From assembly GCA_023399355.1 (NCBI GenBank), contig JAEWQC010000079.1, positions 15,769 to 79,768 on the forward strand: a stretch of 64,000 bases of DNA. Reading direction: 5' to 3'. The DNA is from Bacillota bacterium (GTDB lineage Bacteria; Bacillota; Clostridia; Acetivibrionales; DTU013). Both the position numbers and the translations under genes were made by a program. The notes under the pieces were generated by a model. It ran no database searches and was not told the DNA's origin. It saw nothing but the letters and a program-made list of their open reading frames with translations. Every line of letters begins with the position of its first letter. The stretch's first letter is position 1. Shown piece by piece: positions 43,957-52,845 of this stretch.

Positions 43957-44712
43957 ATGAAAAGAGTTATTTTGGTTACCGGAGGAAGCAGAGGATTAGG
44001 CGCTTTTCTGGTAAATAAGTTATCGGGTGATACCCGGCAGCTAACCGGGAAAGATACCGAAACGACCGTGATCTTTACTTATGTAAATTCACCGGAAAAT
44101 GCATTAAAGTTGGCATCAGGCCCGGAAAATATACAGGGGTTCAAATGTGACCAGCGGGACGAGACTCAGGTGAAGCAGTGTCATGAAATGATCCTTGAAA
44201 GATACGGAAGGCTTGACGTCCTTATCAATAATGCCTGCTCGGCATTTACACCCTGCGACCTGTTATCGTCCGGCTGGGACAGATTCCAGGAACTGCTTGA
44301 CACAAATCTGAAGGGAACATACCTTCACACGCGCGAAGCAGCTGAAATAATGAAAAAGCAAGGATCTGGCAGGATTATAAATATTTTGTCCTCCTATGTT
44401 CTGAATACTCCGCCTGAAAAAATCTCATTTTACATTACGGCAAAATATGCGCTTCTTGGACTCACCAGGTCCTCGGCGGTAGAACTGGTCAAACACGGCA
44501 TAACAGTGAACGCCATATCTCCCGGACTCATGGAAACAGACCTGTCCGGTTATCTTCCAAGAAAATACCTTGAGGTATATGCCAGCCGGCATCCAATGAA
44601 AAGAATGACACAGCCTTGCGATGTAGCGAATGCCGTAACGTATCTGATTTCAGACGGGGCTGGTTTTCTCAATGGAGTAAATATTCCGGTAAACGGAGGT
44701 GAGTCATTCTGA
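43957..44712 (+). CDS. SDR family oxidoreductase (FabG-like)
   Basis: This 251-residue short-chain dehydrogenase has the NADP-binding TGGSRGLGAFL (residues 8-18), LINNACS in place of NNAG, a catalytic serine in NILSSY and YITAK as the YxxxK pair. It resembles 3-oxoacyl-ACP reductases. Its stop overlaps the FkbH start by one base (TGATG), so the two are coupled. It could reduce a 3-oxoacyl intermediate in the same carrier-bound pathway as the MaoC-like gene. Confidence 0.9.
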   Translation: MKRVILVTGGSRGLGAFLVNKLSGDTRQLTGKDTETTVIFTYVNSPENALKLASGPENIQGFKCDQRDETQVKQCHEMILERYGRLDVLINNACSAFTPCDLLSSGWDRFQELLDTNLKGTYLHTREAAEIMKKQGSGRIINILSSYVLNTPPEKISFYITAKYALLGLTRSSAVELVKHGITVNAISPGLMETDLSGYLPRKYLEVYASRHPMKRMTQPCDVANAVTYLISDGAGFLNGVNIPVNGGESF

Positions 44713-46415
44713 TGAAGGACTCCATCAATATTGCCGTTTTGGGCAACTCTACTACGGATTTCACAGGTATTGCACTTGCAAACGAGTGCATAATGTACGG
44801 AATTAAAGCATCCGTTTATAATGCGCCGTATCAGCAGTACAACCAGCAGATCATGGATCCTGCCAGCGGCTTTTATGCATCAGATCCCGGCCTGGCCATA
44901 CTGCAGCTGGACGGCCGCATATTGTACCCGGAGTGGTTCAAATTTTCAACCTTTGCCAATAGCAATAGTACGGAGTTGGAAAATCGTGTCCAGAAGGTCG
45001 CGGACGTTCTGGTATCCTTGATACAAACTATTCATAGGCATTCTAATACAAAAATTATTGTCAACAACTTCAAGGTGCCCTACCATGCGCCAAACGGTAT
45101 TCTGGACAATCGGTCGGGCATGGGCCTTAAACGCATGATAAATTTATTGAATATCAAGCTGGAGGATTTTACCTCGGCTACGGATTATGCATATGTTTTT
45201 GACTTTAGCGGTTTTTGCTCCCACATAGGGCATATCCAGGCTGAAGACTATAAAATGGCTTATCTTGTGAAAAGCCAGCTGTCTTATCCTGCCACAAAGC
45301 TGCTGGCGAGAGAGTACATGCGGTATATTCTCCCGCTTATGTCCAGGAGCAGAAAGTGCCTTGTGCTTGACCTGGATAACACACTCTGGGGCGGGATTGC
45401 AGGTGAAGACGGCATTTCAGGAATCCGTCTCGACTTATCCGGCCCGGGCAGATGCTATTACGATTTTCAGGAAGAAATTCTGAATCTATACGACAAGGGG
45501 ATTCTTCTGGCTTTAAACAGCAAGAATAATCAGGAGGATGCACTTGATATCATCGAAAAGCACCCTCACATGCTGCTTAGAAAGCACTTTTTCTCCTGTC
45601 TGAAGGTCAACTGGCAGGACAAGGCAACGAACATGAAAGAAATCGCGAATGAATTAAACATCGGTCTGGACAGCCTTGTGTTTTTCGACGATAACCCGGT
45701 CGAACGCGATTATATTAAAAAGGCCTTCCCGGAAGTCCTGGTCATTGATGTACCGGATGAACCCGGCAGATATTGCGATGCACTTAAAAGGATGCCGGAG
45801 TTTGAAAAATTGGATGTAACGGACGAGGACAGGAAAAGGAATGAAATGGTTGGGCAAAACTGCAAACGAATTCAATGCCAGAAATCGTTCCGAAGTCTGG
45901 AAGAGTATCTGGCGAGCCTTGAAACAGAAATAACGGTCATAAAGGCGGACGATTTCAATATCCCGCGAATTTCTCAGTTAACGCTGAAAACAAACCAGTT
46001 CAATATGACAACAAAAAGATACCAGGTTTCAGATATCAAAAGAATGCTTGAAGCAGGGGATTATATAATTAACTGTTGTTCGGTATCCGACAGATTCGGG
46101 GATAATGGCATCACAGGCTGCTGTATTGTGAAGCTTGAAGGGTGCACCGCAGTAATCGATACCTTTCTATTAAGCTGCAGAGTCCTTGGCAGGAATGTGG
46201 AATATGTGTTTCTTGGCGCTGTAGTAAAACAATTAAGAGAAATGAATATGGAAAGGATCATTGCGGAATACCTTCCTACTGAAAAAAACAAGGCAAACAG
46301 CGGCTTTTATACAAGGGCAGGTTTTACGGAGGTCAGCGCTGACGAACGCGGAGTGGTTTATGAGATGAAGAAGGCCACAACACCTTTGGGATTCACCTAT
46401 ATCAGTTGTAAATAG
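44712..46415 (+). CDS. FkbH-like HAD-IIIC protein, second copy
   Basis: This 567-residue protein has the classic FkbH layout: an N-terminal SGNH-like domain (GNSTTDFTG near residue 11), HAD motif VLDLDNTLWGGIAGEDG (about 217-233) with the full DxDxT, LVFFDDNPVERDYI (about 321-334), and a C-terminal GNAT-like domain ending in EYLPTEKNKANSGFYTRAGF. Family members load D-glyceryl or related units on a carrier protein. An acyl carrier gene follows 70 bases downstream. It is only distantly similar to the copy at 11232, so the two are not a recent duplication. Confidence 0.9.
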   Translation: MKDSINIAVLGNSTTDFTGIALANECIMYGIKASVYNAPYQQYNQQIMDPASGFYASDPGLAILQLDGRILYPEWFKFSTFANSNSTELENRVQKVADVLVSLIQTIHRHSNTKIIVNNFKVPYHAPNGILDNRSGMGLKRMINLLNIKLEDFTSATDYAYVFDFSGFCSHIGHIQAEDYKMAYLVKSQLSYPATKLLAREYMRYILPLMSRSRKCLVLDLDNTLWGGIAGEDGISGIRLDLSGPGRCYYDFQEEILNLYDKGILLALNSKNNQEDALDIIEKHPHMLLRKHFFSCLKVNWQDKATNMKEIANELNIGLDSLVFFDDNPVERDYIKKAFPEVLVIDVPDEPGRYCDALKRMPEFEKLDVTDEDRKRNEMVGQNCKRIQCQKSFRSLEEYLASLETEITVIKADDFNIPRISQLTLKTNQFNMTTKRYQVSDIKRMLEAGDYIINCCSVSDRFGDNGITGCCIVKLEGCTAVIDTFLLSCRVLGRNVEYVFLGAVVKQLREMNMERIIAEYLPTEKNKANSGFYTRAGFTEVSADERGVVYEMKKATTPLGFTYISCK

Positions 46416-46484
46416 GCTTTTGGAGGAGTAGTTCTGTTGAAATATTCAGGAGAAGTAATTTGAAATATAAGGGGGAGAACGGCT

Positions 46485-46712
46485 TTGGATAATGAATTCG
46501 TCAAAATGGTTGCGGGATTGCTGAAAATAGATCCAGGACTCCTGAGGGAAGATTCGACGGCTTCGGAGATTCCGGAATGGGATTCCCTCAGCCACTGGCT
46601 GGTAATCGGAGAATTGGAAGATAAATATGGCGTGGAGTTCAGTATGGATGAGGCAATCGAATTCAGGAATCTGGGGGATATATACAATACTATAAAAAAG
46701 AAGCGGGCATAA
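46485..46712 (+). CDS. acyl carrier protein (second)
   Basis: This 75-residue carrier protein starts at TTG 46485 with GGGGGAG about 8 bases upstream. The phosphopantetheine site EWDSLSHW (serine about residue 34) is complete. It is likely the partner of the FkbH-like protein just upstream. The following glycosyltransferase gene is on the same strand, linking carrier chemistry to glycan assembly. Confidence 0.92.
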   Translation: MDNEFVKMVAGLLKIDPGLLREDSTASEIPEWDSLSHWLVIGELEDKYGVEFSMDEAIEFRNLGDIYNTIKKKRA

Positions 46713-46780
46713 CATCTCAACAACAGTATGCACAGTAATGAATCTGAGCTTTTACTCCAAAGATCAAGGCGGACTGGTTT

Positions 46781-47692
46781 ATGAGGTTGGCGTATTTGAT
46801 TTTGGCACATAAAGACCCTGGACAGCTGCAACGGTTAATATGCAGATTGTCGGACTATAACACCGATATTTTTATTCATCTTGATCAAAAAACAGAAGAT
46901 GCGGCAGCCTTTTATACTTTTGTCAGCTTAACCAAAAATACTTTTATCATAAAGCGGCGGGTGGATGTCAGATGGGGCGCATTCAGCATGGTCCAGGCCA
47001 CTCTGAACGGTCTGGCGGAGATATTGGAGCATGGTACATACGATTATATTAATCTTTTGAGCGGGTCAGATTATCCATTGAAATCCAATAGAAAAATCCT
47101 GGATTTCTTTTCAACAAATAAAGGAAGGGAGTTTATCCATTTTCGGGAAAATCCTTCGCCGGAGCTTCCTCTGGGAGGTAGTGACCGGTTCGAATACTAT
47201 TATGACTATGATAATGCCGCTGCAAATAAAAATGAATATGAACTGGAAATGAAAGAAAGAAAGATGAAAAGGACATTCATAAATGGAATGAAGCCGTATC
47301 ACGGTTCACAATGGTGGAGTCTGACAGGCGGATGTATCGCCTGCCTGCTGAAGACGATTGCATCAAACAAGGAATTCATCAATTATTACCGGTATACAAA
47401 ATTCCCCGACGAACAGTTCTTTCAGACTATGGTCATGAATTCTGAATACGCACGGAATACAGTCAATAACAATATGAGATATATTGACTGGTCCTGTATC
47501 AATTGGCCGACAATTAACTGGAGCACCTCGGCACCTCATCCGAAAACGCTGGTGGTCCAGGATATTTACAAAATGAAATACTCTGAAAAGCTTTTTGCAA
47601 GGAAATTCGAAGAAAATACCAATAAGGTGGTTCTGGATACAATTGACAGCTTGCTTCTCAACTATAGAAAACCTAAAGGGGCGGTTCGGTGA
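46781..47692 (+). CDS. core-2/I-branching (GT14) glycosyltransferase 1
   Basis: This 303-residue protein of the Branch/GT14 family has MRLAYLILAHKDP at the start, DIFIHLDQKT, VRWGAFSMVQATLNGL and YDYINLLSGSDYPLKS (about residues 87-103), and a C-terminal FPDEQFFQTMVMNS. Family members transfer GlcNAc or xylose in branching reactions. Its stop overlaps the start of the next gene. A paralogue lies at 48613 in the opposite orientation, also next to a GT2-like gene. Confidence 0.9.
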   Translation: MRLAYLILAHKDPGQLQRLICRLSDYNTDIFIHLDQKTEDAAAFYTFVSLTKNTFIIKRRVDVRWGAFSMVQATLNGLAEILEHGTYDYINLLSGSDYPLKSNRKILDFFSTNKGREFIHFRENPSPELPLGGSDRFEYYYDYDNAAANKNEYELEMKERKMKRTFINGMKPYHGSQWWSLTGGCIACLLKTIASNKEFINYYRYTKFPDEQFFQTMVMNSEYARNTVNNNMRYIDWSCINWPTINWSTSAPHPKTLVVQDIYKMKYSEKLFARKFEENTNKVVLDTIDSLLLNYRKPKGAVR

Positions 47693-48315
47693 ACAGTCAT
47701 TTGTTGATGAATAGTGAAGCGATCTCCATTATAGTTCGTGTCAGCAGCCTTATGCATGCGGGGAATGTTTTCAATAATTATATGCAGCAGAATCTGGACA
47801 AGAAGGAGTTAATTCTTGTTCATAACAATCCCCTGGAGGACTTTGACCAGTGGGTTCATTCATCCGGGTTATACCCAATGACCAGGGTATATCAGCTGGA
47901 TGATGACAAATCTCTGGGAGAATGCCTGAATTATTGCACAGAACGGGCGATCTTTGAAAACATTGCAATATTTCAGGAGATGCACCAGTATGAACCGGAG
48001 TACTTATCCTCCTCGCTGCGGGAAATGTATCTCCATTCTGCGGAAGTGACAGGCAAAAAAACGTATTTTTCACAATGCGGGAAGGAAGAGCCTCTGACGC
48101 TGGTCAACCCCGGCTTTGAGAAATCCTTTACGGACAGGGTGATCCTGCCGACGTTCATTTTCAGGCGCGAATTGTTCGACAGTATAAGTTCCAAAGGTAT
48201 CAGGTTCAATAATAGCAATGAGGATCTGGACGCAAAGTTTTGTGAAGATTGCAGAAACAACGGCTGCCGTATTTACTCGAACGATACCGCGGGCTTTCGA
48301 TACCGCTGCCTGTGA
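47689..48315 (+). CDS. GT2-like protein with degenerate DxD motif
   Basis: This 208-residue protein starts at GTG 47689, overlapping the upstream stop. Alignment by eye with the protein at 49727 shows the same order of blocks (KKELILVHNN, YMTRVYQLDDDKSLGECLNY, GKKTYF, TLVNPGFEKSFTDRV). Where that one has FDHDDYYGAEYL, this one has FQEMHQYEPEYL, so the metal-binding aspartates are gone. It may be catalytically inactive or have changed role. It converges with a repeat region. Confidence 0.7.
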   Translation: MNSHLLMNSEAISIIVRVSSLMHAGNVFNNYMQQNLDKKELILVHNNPLEDFDQWVHSSGLYPMTRVYQLDDDKSLGECLNYCTERAIFENIAIFQEMHQYEPEYLSSSLREMYLHSAEVTGKKTYFSQCGKEEPLTLVNPGFEKSFTDRVILPTFIFRRELFDSISSKGIRFNNSNEDLDAKFCEDCRNNGCRIYSNDTAGFRYRCL

Positions 48316-48612
48316 GAATGCATGCATAAGGGCTTAAACAGGCATATAGGAGTGCGGCTTGCATGTATACACAAAGGTGCATAGGAGGGGCTCACATGCA
48401 GGCGCACAAACGGCGCATAGGAGTGCGGCTTGCATGCATACACACAAACGGCGCATAGGAGGGATTCACATGCAGGCGCACAAACGGCATACAAGAGGCT
48501 CACACAGGCAGGCATGAGGGCTCCCGAACAGGTTCCCGAACAGGCTCCCGAACAGGCTCCCGAACAGACTCCCATATAGGGAAAGTGGTATCTCTGCCTG
48601 AAGACAGCAGAA
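48316..48612. repeat. tandem repeat tract between convergent genes
   Basis: About two copies of a roughly 75-base unit (ATAGGAGTGCGGCTTGCATG ... CACATGCAGGCGCACAAACGG, about 48347-48490) are followed by four copies of a 13-base unit CTCCCGAACAGGC (about 48521-48573). The larger unit contains AGGAGG followed by ATG. No gene is supported here; ORFs over it read the repeats in low-complexity form. Confidence 0.8.
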
Positions 48613-49494
48613 CTACTTCACTTTCAGAAACTGGCGGTCAATCATGTCCAGTAATTGGGGATTAGTGTGTTCGTCCAATTTTCTTGCGTATAGCGCAGGG
48701 GTGCTTTTTAGCACTGGAAAATCACTCCTATCCAGTGTTTTAGGATGTAAAGCATTGACCTTGCTCCAATCCAGATACCATAGATTTTCATTGAATGCAT
48801 TTTGAGCAAACGGAGAATTCATCACCATCGTTTGAAAAAACTGCTCATCAGGAAACTTTGTATATCTGAAAAAATTTGCGATCTCCTTGTTCTGGTTGAC
48901 GACATTTAGCAGGTGTCCGATACATTTTCCTGTCAGACACCACCAGGATGAACCATGGAACGGGTTCATCCCTTGAATGAAGCATCTTTTCATTTCACGC
49001 TGCCTCATTTCCGATTCATAGGCGCAGCTGCCCGGACTGCCGAAAGTGCTGTGAATATTGTCATAATCATAGTAATACCAGACCCTGTCCATTCTGCCCT
49101 CGTTGAACTCCTCAATGGGCAATGGTCTGTAATGGATAAATTCATGCCCATAATTCATCATAAAAAAATTGCAGATATAGGTCTTGTCTTTTATCGGATA
49201 ATCGGACCCGCTCATTAAATGAATATAGTCAAACCCGATCCCTGTTGATACGATTTCCTGCAAGGCATTCAATGCAGCCCGGACAATACCGTACCCCCCC
49301 CAGTGGATTTCAATCCTTTGCCTGATAAACGAGGTGTTCGGAATCTCTTTCGGGATATCTGAAAAACCGGCCGTATAGGGGGTCTTGCGATCGAGATGAA
49401 TGAAAACCCATGTGTTTGCACTATGCAGTCTTTTCACTAAACGCTTCAGTTGGATGGGATTTGTGTGAGCCAGAATTAAATATGCTATTTTCAA
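48613..49494 (-). CDS. core-2/I-branching (GT14) glycosyltransferase 2
   Basis: This 293-residue protein is a clear paralogue of the one at 46781 (KIAYLILAHTNP, VFIHLDRKTP, IEIHWGGYGIVRAALNAL, FDYIHLMSGSDYPIKD, FPDEQFFQTMVMNS). The TTG at 49494 is preferred because GGAG lies 7 bases upstream and the resulting MKIAYLIL matches the paralogue start; the ATG at 49500 abuts the site. It diverges from the GT2-like gene at 49727. Confidence 0.9.
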   Translation of the reverse strand: MKIAYLILAHTNPIQLKRLVKRLHSANTWVFIHLDRKTPYTAGFSDIPKEIPNTSFIRQRIEIHWGGYGIVRAALNALQEIVSTGIGFDYIHLMSGSDYPIKDKTYICNFFMMNYGHEFIHYRPLPIEEFNEGRMDRVWYYYDYDNIHSTFGSPGSCAYESEMRQREMKRCFIQGMNPFHGSSWWCLTGKCIGHLLNVVNQNKEIANFFRYTKFPDEQFFQTMVMNSPFAQNAFNENLWYLDWSKVNALHPKTLDRSDFPVLKSTPALYARKLDEHTNPQLLDMIDRQFLKVK

Positions 49495-49726
49495 AACCAT
49501 TCTCCAATACAGTCTTCATACAGAATAAAAGGAGTCGCTCCCCGCCAGGGGCAATACCAACTGTAAAAGTCGCCGAAGTGCCGCCTCCTTATAATACGCA
49601 GGAAACCATATTTGTGTGTTTGAAGATAATCCTGCATTTTGACAGGAAGTTTAGGATTGGAAGTGTACGATATATGCCAATTGACATAGTATGATAATGA
49701 AAATCCGAATGTCAGAGAGGCATATA

Positions 49727-50419
49727 ATGGAAGGGGTCTCAATCATCACTTGTACACATGTACCCTGGTACAGGGAAAATATTTTCGTCAACTACAACAG
49801 GCAGCGATACAAAGCCAAAGAGTTGATTCTCGTTCTGAACAGTAACGCTCTGGATTTATCGCAATGGCAGCAATATGCCAATCCGTATCAAAACATACGA
49901 ATCTTCACATTACCTGAACATATCACAGTCGGTGCCTGTATGAATTTTGGCGTCGGCCAGGCACGGTATGATTACATAGCCAATTTCGACCATGATGATT
50001 ACTATGGGGCAGAGTATCTGGAAGACTTTATGAAAGTTACCTCCCGTATCGATGCCGGCTTGTTCGGGAAGAAAACCCACTATGTGTATTTTAAGGAGGA
50101 CTGGACACTGGCTTTGATGCATCCCGGTTATGAGAATAGATTTGTGGATTATGTGGACGGACCGACCATGTTTATGAAAAAAAACATTTTTAATCGCGTG
50201 AAATTCATTGATAATGACACCTCTGATTGCCAGCTTTCCTGGGAGTGCCGAGAGAAAAGCATCAGGATATATTCGGTCAACAGACAGCATTTCGCCTATA
50301 TCAGAAAAACAGATACCAACCAGCACACATGGAAGATATCAAATCAGGAGCTGTTGAATACCTATTGCTCAAAGATAACAAAAATAAAAGAGTACAGACC
50401 GTATGTGGATTATAAATAG
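49727..50419 (+). CDS. GT2-like glycosyltransferase
   Basis: This protein of about 230 residues starts at ATG 49727 with GAGAGG upstream. It has GVSIITCTHVPWYRENIFVNY at the N-terminus, KELILVLNSN, and FDHDDYYGAEYL (about residues 82-93) as the metal/nucleotide-sugar motif. It is a short family 2 enzyme resembling glycosyltransferases of surface glycans. It is the catalytically complete relative of the protein at 47689. Confidence 0.85.
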   Translation: MEGVSIITCTHVPWYRENIFVNYNRQRYKAKELILVLNSNALDLSQWQQYANPYQNIRIFTLPEHITVGACMNFGVGQARYDYIANFDHDDYYGAEYLEDFMKVTSRIDAGLFGKKTHYVYFKEDWTLALMHPGYENRFVDYVDGPTMFMKKNIFNRVKFIDNDTSDCQLSWECREKSIRIYSVNRQHFAYIRKTDTNQHTWKISNQELLNTYCSKITKIKEYRPYVDYK

Positions 50420-50480
50420 AAAAACAGGGCGATTTCGGATGACCTCGACGTAACCCGTTTAAAACCGCACAAGGATCTTC

Positions 50481-51398
50481 CTAATTGCTGGTCTCGATAT
50501 AATAATTCATATTTTCCAAAGCCCAATCCCTGTTGTACACATGTCCTGCCATGGACTTGGCATCATAGATGGATGCACAATATGCAGTCCTTTTTCCTGC
50601 CTGCAGTTCCTTGAAAAATTCGAGGTATTTCCATTTGAACTTTGCGACAAACGATTCATTCTGATACCTCTTGCTGCGTATTGTAAAGCAGGTGTTATAG
50701 ATCTTGTCAAGATTGCAGTATCCCCTTGCAGAGCAGCTTTCACAGCCTATCATCTGGGTCATGTCTATAGCAATCAGTGAATTTTTGTACATGTCGCTCA
50801 TGTAGCCTGCTTTGAAGTTGGTATAGTGCATTACTCTTGGAGTAAGCTCAGCATCTCCCCAGCAGGTCTCTTCGCTCCAGTAGCCGATTTTGTCTATCAT
50901 CTCAGGCCGCATACCCATAAAGCAGCCATGCACGAAATCCAGGACGGCATCAACAAACCCGTTCTTCAGCTCAAGGTAGGTGGCATCGCCGCGAACCCTG
51001 GGGATAACTTCAGTATACAGGGGAAGATAGGGAGGGGTTCTCTGGACCCCGAGCAGCCCGACTTCGGGGAATGCATTGAATACCTTCATAAATCGGGATA
51101 ACCAATCCCTTGTATGAACGACAACGTCACTGTCAATATTGAAGAAATACTGATCCGGTCTTCTCCTGGAAAGATTCAGATTTAATGCAGGGATCGGTCC
51201 TGCGTTGACAGGCAAATGGAGAATGGATTTTATTCTGGGGTCGTGCAGGGATTGCAGGTAGTCCCAGGTATTATCTTTTGAATTGCTGTCAATAATGTGC
51301 ATTTCGAAATCTTCAGGTGTATCAAGTATTGATTTTAAGCTTTTGGCTGTTAAACCCAAACGGTTAAACGTAATATAATTTACAAACGGCGGGGTCAT
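50481..51398 (-). CDS. family 2 glycosyltransferase
   Basis: This 305-residue GT-A enzyme has FVNYITFNRLGLTAKSLKSIL at the N-terminus, HIIDSNSKDNT and NIDSDVVV (about residue 93) as the DxD motif, and a cysteine-rich segment CESCSARGYCNLDKIYNTC (about 217-235) near the C-terminus that may bind a metal. AAAGGATTGATTCC precedes the ATG. It belongs to the minus-strand polysaccharide operon that extends to 62713. Confidence 0.88.
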   Translation of the reverse strand: MTPPFVNYITFNRLGLTAKSLKSILDTPEDFEMHIIDSNSKDNTWDYLQSLHDPRIKSILHLPVNAGPIPALNLNLSRRRPDQYFFNIDSDVVVHTRDWLSRFMKVFNAFPEVGLLGVQRTPPYLPLYTEVIPRVRGDATYLELKNGFVDAVLDFVHGCFMGMRPEMIDKIGYWSEETCWGDAELTPRVMHYTNFKAGYMSDMYKNSLIAIDMTQMIGCESCSARGYCNLDKIYNTCFTIRSKRYQNESFVAKFKWKYLEFFKELQAGKRTAYCASIYDAKSMAGHVYNRDWALENMNYYIETSN

Positions 51399-51477
51399 GG
51401 AATCAATCCTTTCTTGCGAAATTTATTATTGCATTGCAGTAATACTGTATTTGGTGGTTGGTACATGGTGTCAGCCA

Positions 51478-52788
51478 TTACAGCAACTCTATGTTATTCC
51501 TGTTCTTCAAATTCTTCATTGCATTTTTTGTATCGAAAATGAACGGGGAGTTGGCTTGAATAAAATCATAATCATAGCTTTTGTGCATCACAGTGAGGAT
51601 CACCAAATCTGATTCTCCAAGGGTTTCTTTTGAGCATTCCACGCTTTCATACTCCCTTCCTTTATTGCAAAAACGGGGGATATGAGGATCATTGTATTGA
51701 ACAAGTGCGCCTTCTTTTTCAAGGTTTCCTATCACCTTAAGCGCAGGACTTTCCCTGCAATCATCGATATCCTGCTTATAGGCAATCCCGAGAATAAATA
51801 TCTTCGAGCCGTTCAGCGGTTTCCCAAACCTGTTTAATATCCTGTATGCCCTCTCCACTACGTACTGAGGCATATAGTGGTTTATTTCGCCCGAAATTTC
51901 TATCAACCGCGTATGATAGTCAAATTCTCTGGCTTTCCAGGTAAGGTAAAAGGGATCCAGCGGAATACAATGTCCGCCGACGCCAGGTCCGGGATAAAAG
52001 GCCTGGAACCCGTATGGCTTTGTTTTAGCCGCCTCTATGACCTCCCACACATTGATGCCCATCTTGTCGCAAATGATTGCCATTTCATTTACAAGTGCAA
52101 TATTGATATTGCGATAGGTGTTTTCCAGCAATTTTTCCATCTCCGCAACAGCAGGGCAGGAGACTTCATAAACCGCACCCTCAAGTACGCTGCGATAAAG
52201 TGCCGCCGCAGCCTCAGTGCTGTCTTTGCCGATTCCGCCTACTACCTTGGGTGTGTTTTTGGTTTTATATAGATGATTTCCCGGATCAACTCTTTCAGGT
52301 GAGAATGCGAGATAAAAATCACTTTCGCATTTAAGCCCGGATATTTTTTCAAGGATGGGTTTCAGCAGTTCTTCAGTTGTCCCGGGATAGGTCGTGCTTT
52401 CAAGGATGATGAGCATGTCTTTGTGAAGATACACAGCGATGTTCTCTACGGAAGATTTTACAAAGCTGATGTCCGGTTGTTTGTACAAATCCAACGGTGT
52501 CGGTACGCATATGGCGACACAGTCAATATCCCTGATGAAGCTGAAATCGGAGGTTGCACGAAGCTTTCCGCTCTTCACCACCTCACTCAGATCCTGATCC
52601 ATGATATCACCGATATAGTTTTCCCCCTTGTTTACGAGATCCACCTTCTTCTCCTGGATGTCAAAACCGGTGACCTCATACCCGGCTCTGGCCTTTTCAA
52701 CAGCAAGAGGCAGTCCGACATAGCCGAGTCCTACAACACCGATTTTTGCCGTTTTGTTTTTTATCTTTTCAAGCAGCATTTCTTTCAT
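51478..52788 (-). CDS. UDP-sugar 6-dehydrogenase (WbpA/TviB type)
   Basis: This 436-residue dehydrogenase has the NAD-binding GVVGLGYVGLPLA (residues 17-29), ESTTYPGTT, a central EKLLENTYRNINIALVNE and the catalytic cysteine in GPGVGGHCIPLDPFYL (about residues 262-277). The family oxidises UDP-GlcNAc or UDP-ManNAc to the uronic acid. AGAGGTTCAAT precedes the ATG. The next gene upstream in the transcript is a Gfo/Idh oxidoreductase, so a UDP-uronic acid pathway like WbpA-WbpB is plausible, although the later WbpD/WbpE steps are not in the window. Confidence 0.93.
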   Translation of the reverse strand: MKEMLLEKIKNKTAKIGVVGLGYVGLPLAVEKARAGYEVTGFDIQEKKVDLVNKGENYIGDIMDQDLSEVVKSGKLRATSDFSFIRDIDCVAICVPTPLDLYKQPDISFVKSSVENIAVYLHKDMLIILESTTYPGTTEELLKPILEKISGLKCESDFYLAFSPERVDPGNHLYKTKNTPKVVGGIGKDSTEAAAALYRSVLEGAVYEVSCPAVAEMEKLLENTYRNINIALVNEMAIICDKMGINVWEVIEAAKTKPYGFQAFYPGPGVGGHCIPLDPFYLTWKAREFDYHTRLIEISGEINHYMPQYVVERAYRILNRFGKPLNGSKIFILGIAYKQDIDDCRESPALKVIGNLEKEGALVQYNDPHIPRFCNKGREYESVECSKETLGESDLVILTVMHKSYDYDFIQANSPFIFDTKNAMKNLKNRNNIELL

Positions 52789-52845
52789 ATTGAACCTCTA
52801 CTAAACATTTAATATATCTCACTTAAGGGGGGAATATTGTGGAAA

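Noticed and set aside
48273..48575. 100-residue minus-strand cysteine/serine-rich ORF
   Set aside because: It only translates the tandem repeats (CSGACSGACSG) and lacks a ribosome site.
49491..49742. 83-residue minus-strand ORF upstream of the second GT14 gene
   Set aside because: It overlaps the divergent GT2 start and its own ribosome site is poor. It could be a remnant but cannot be supported.
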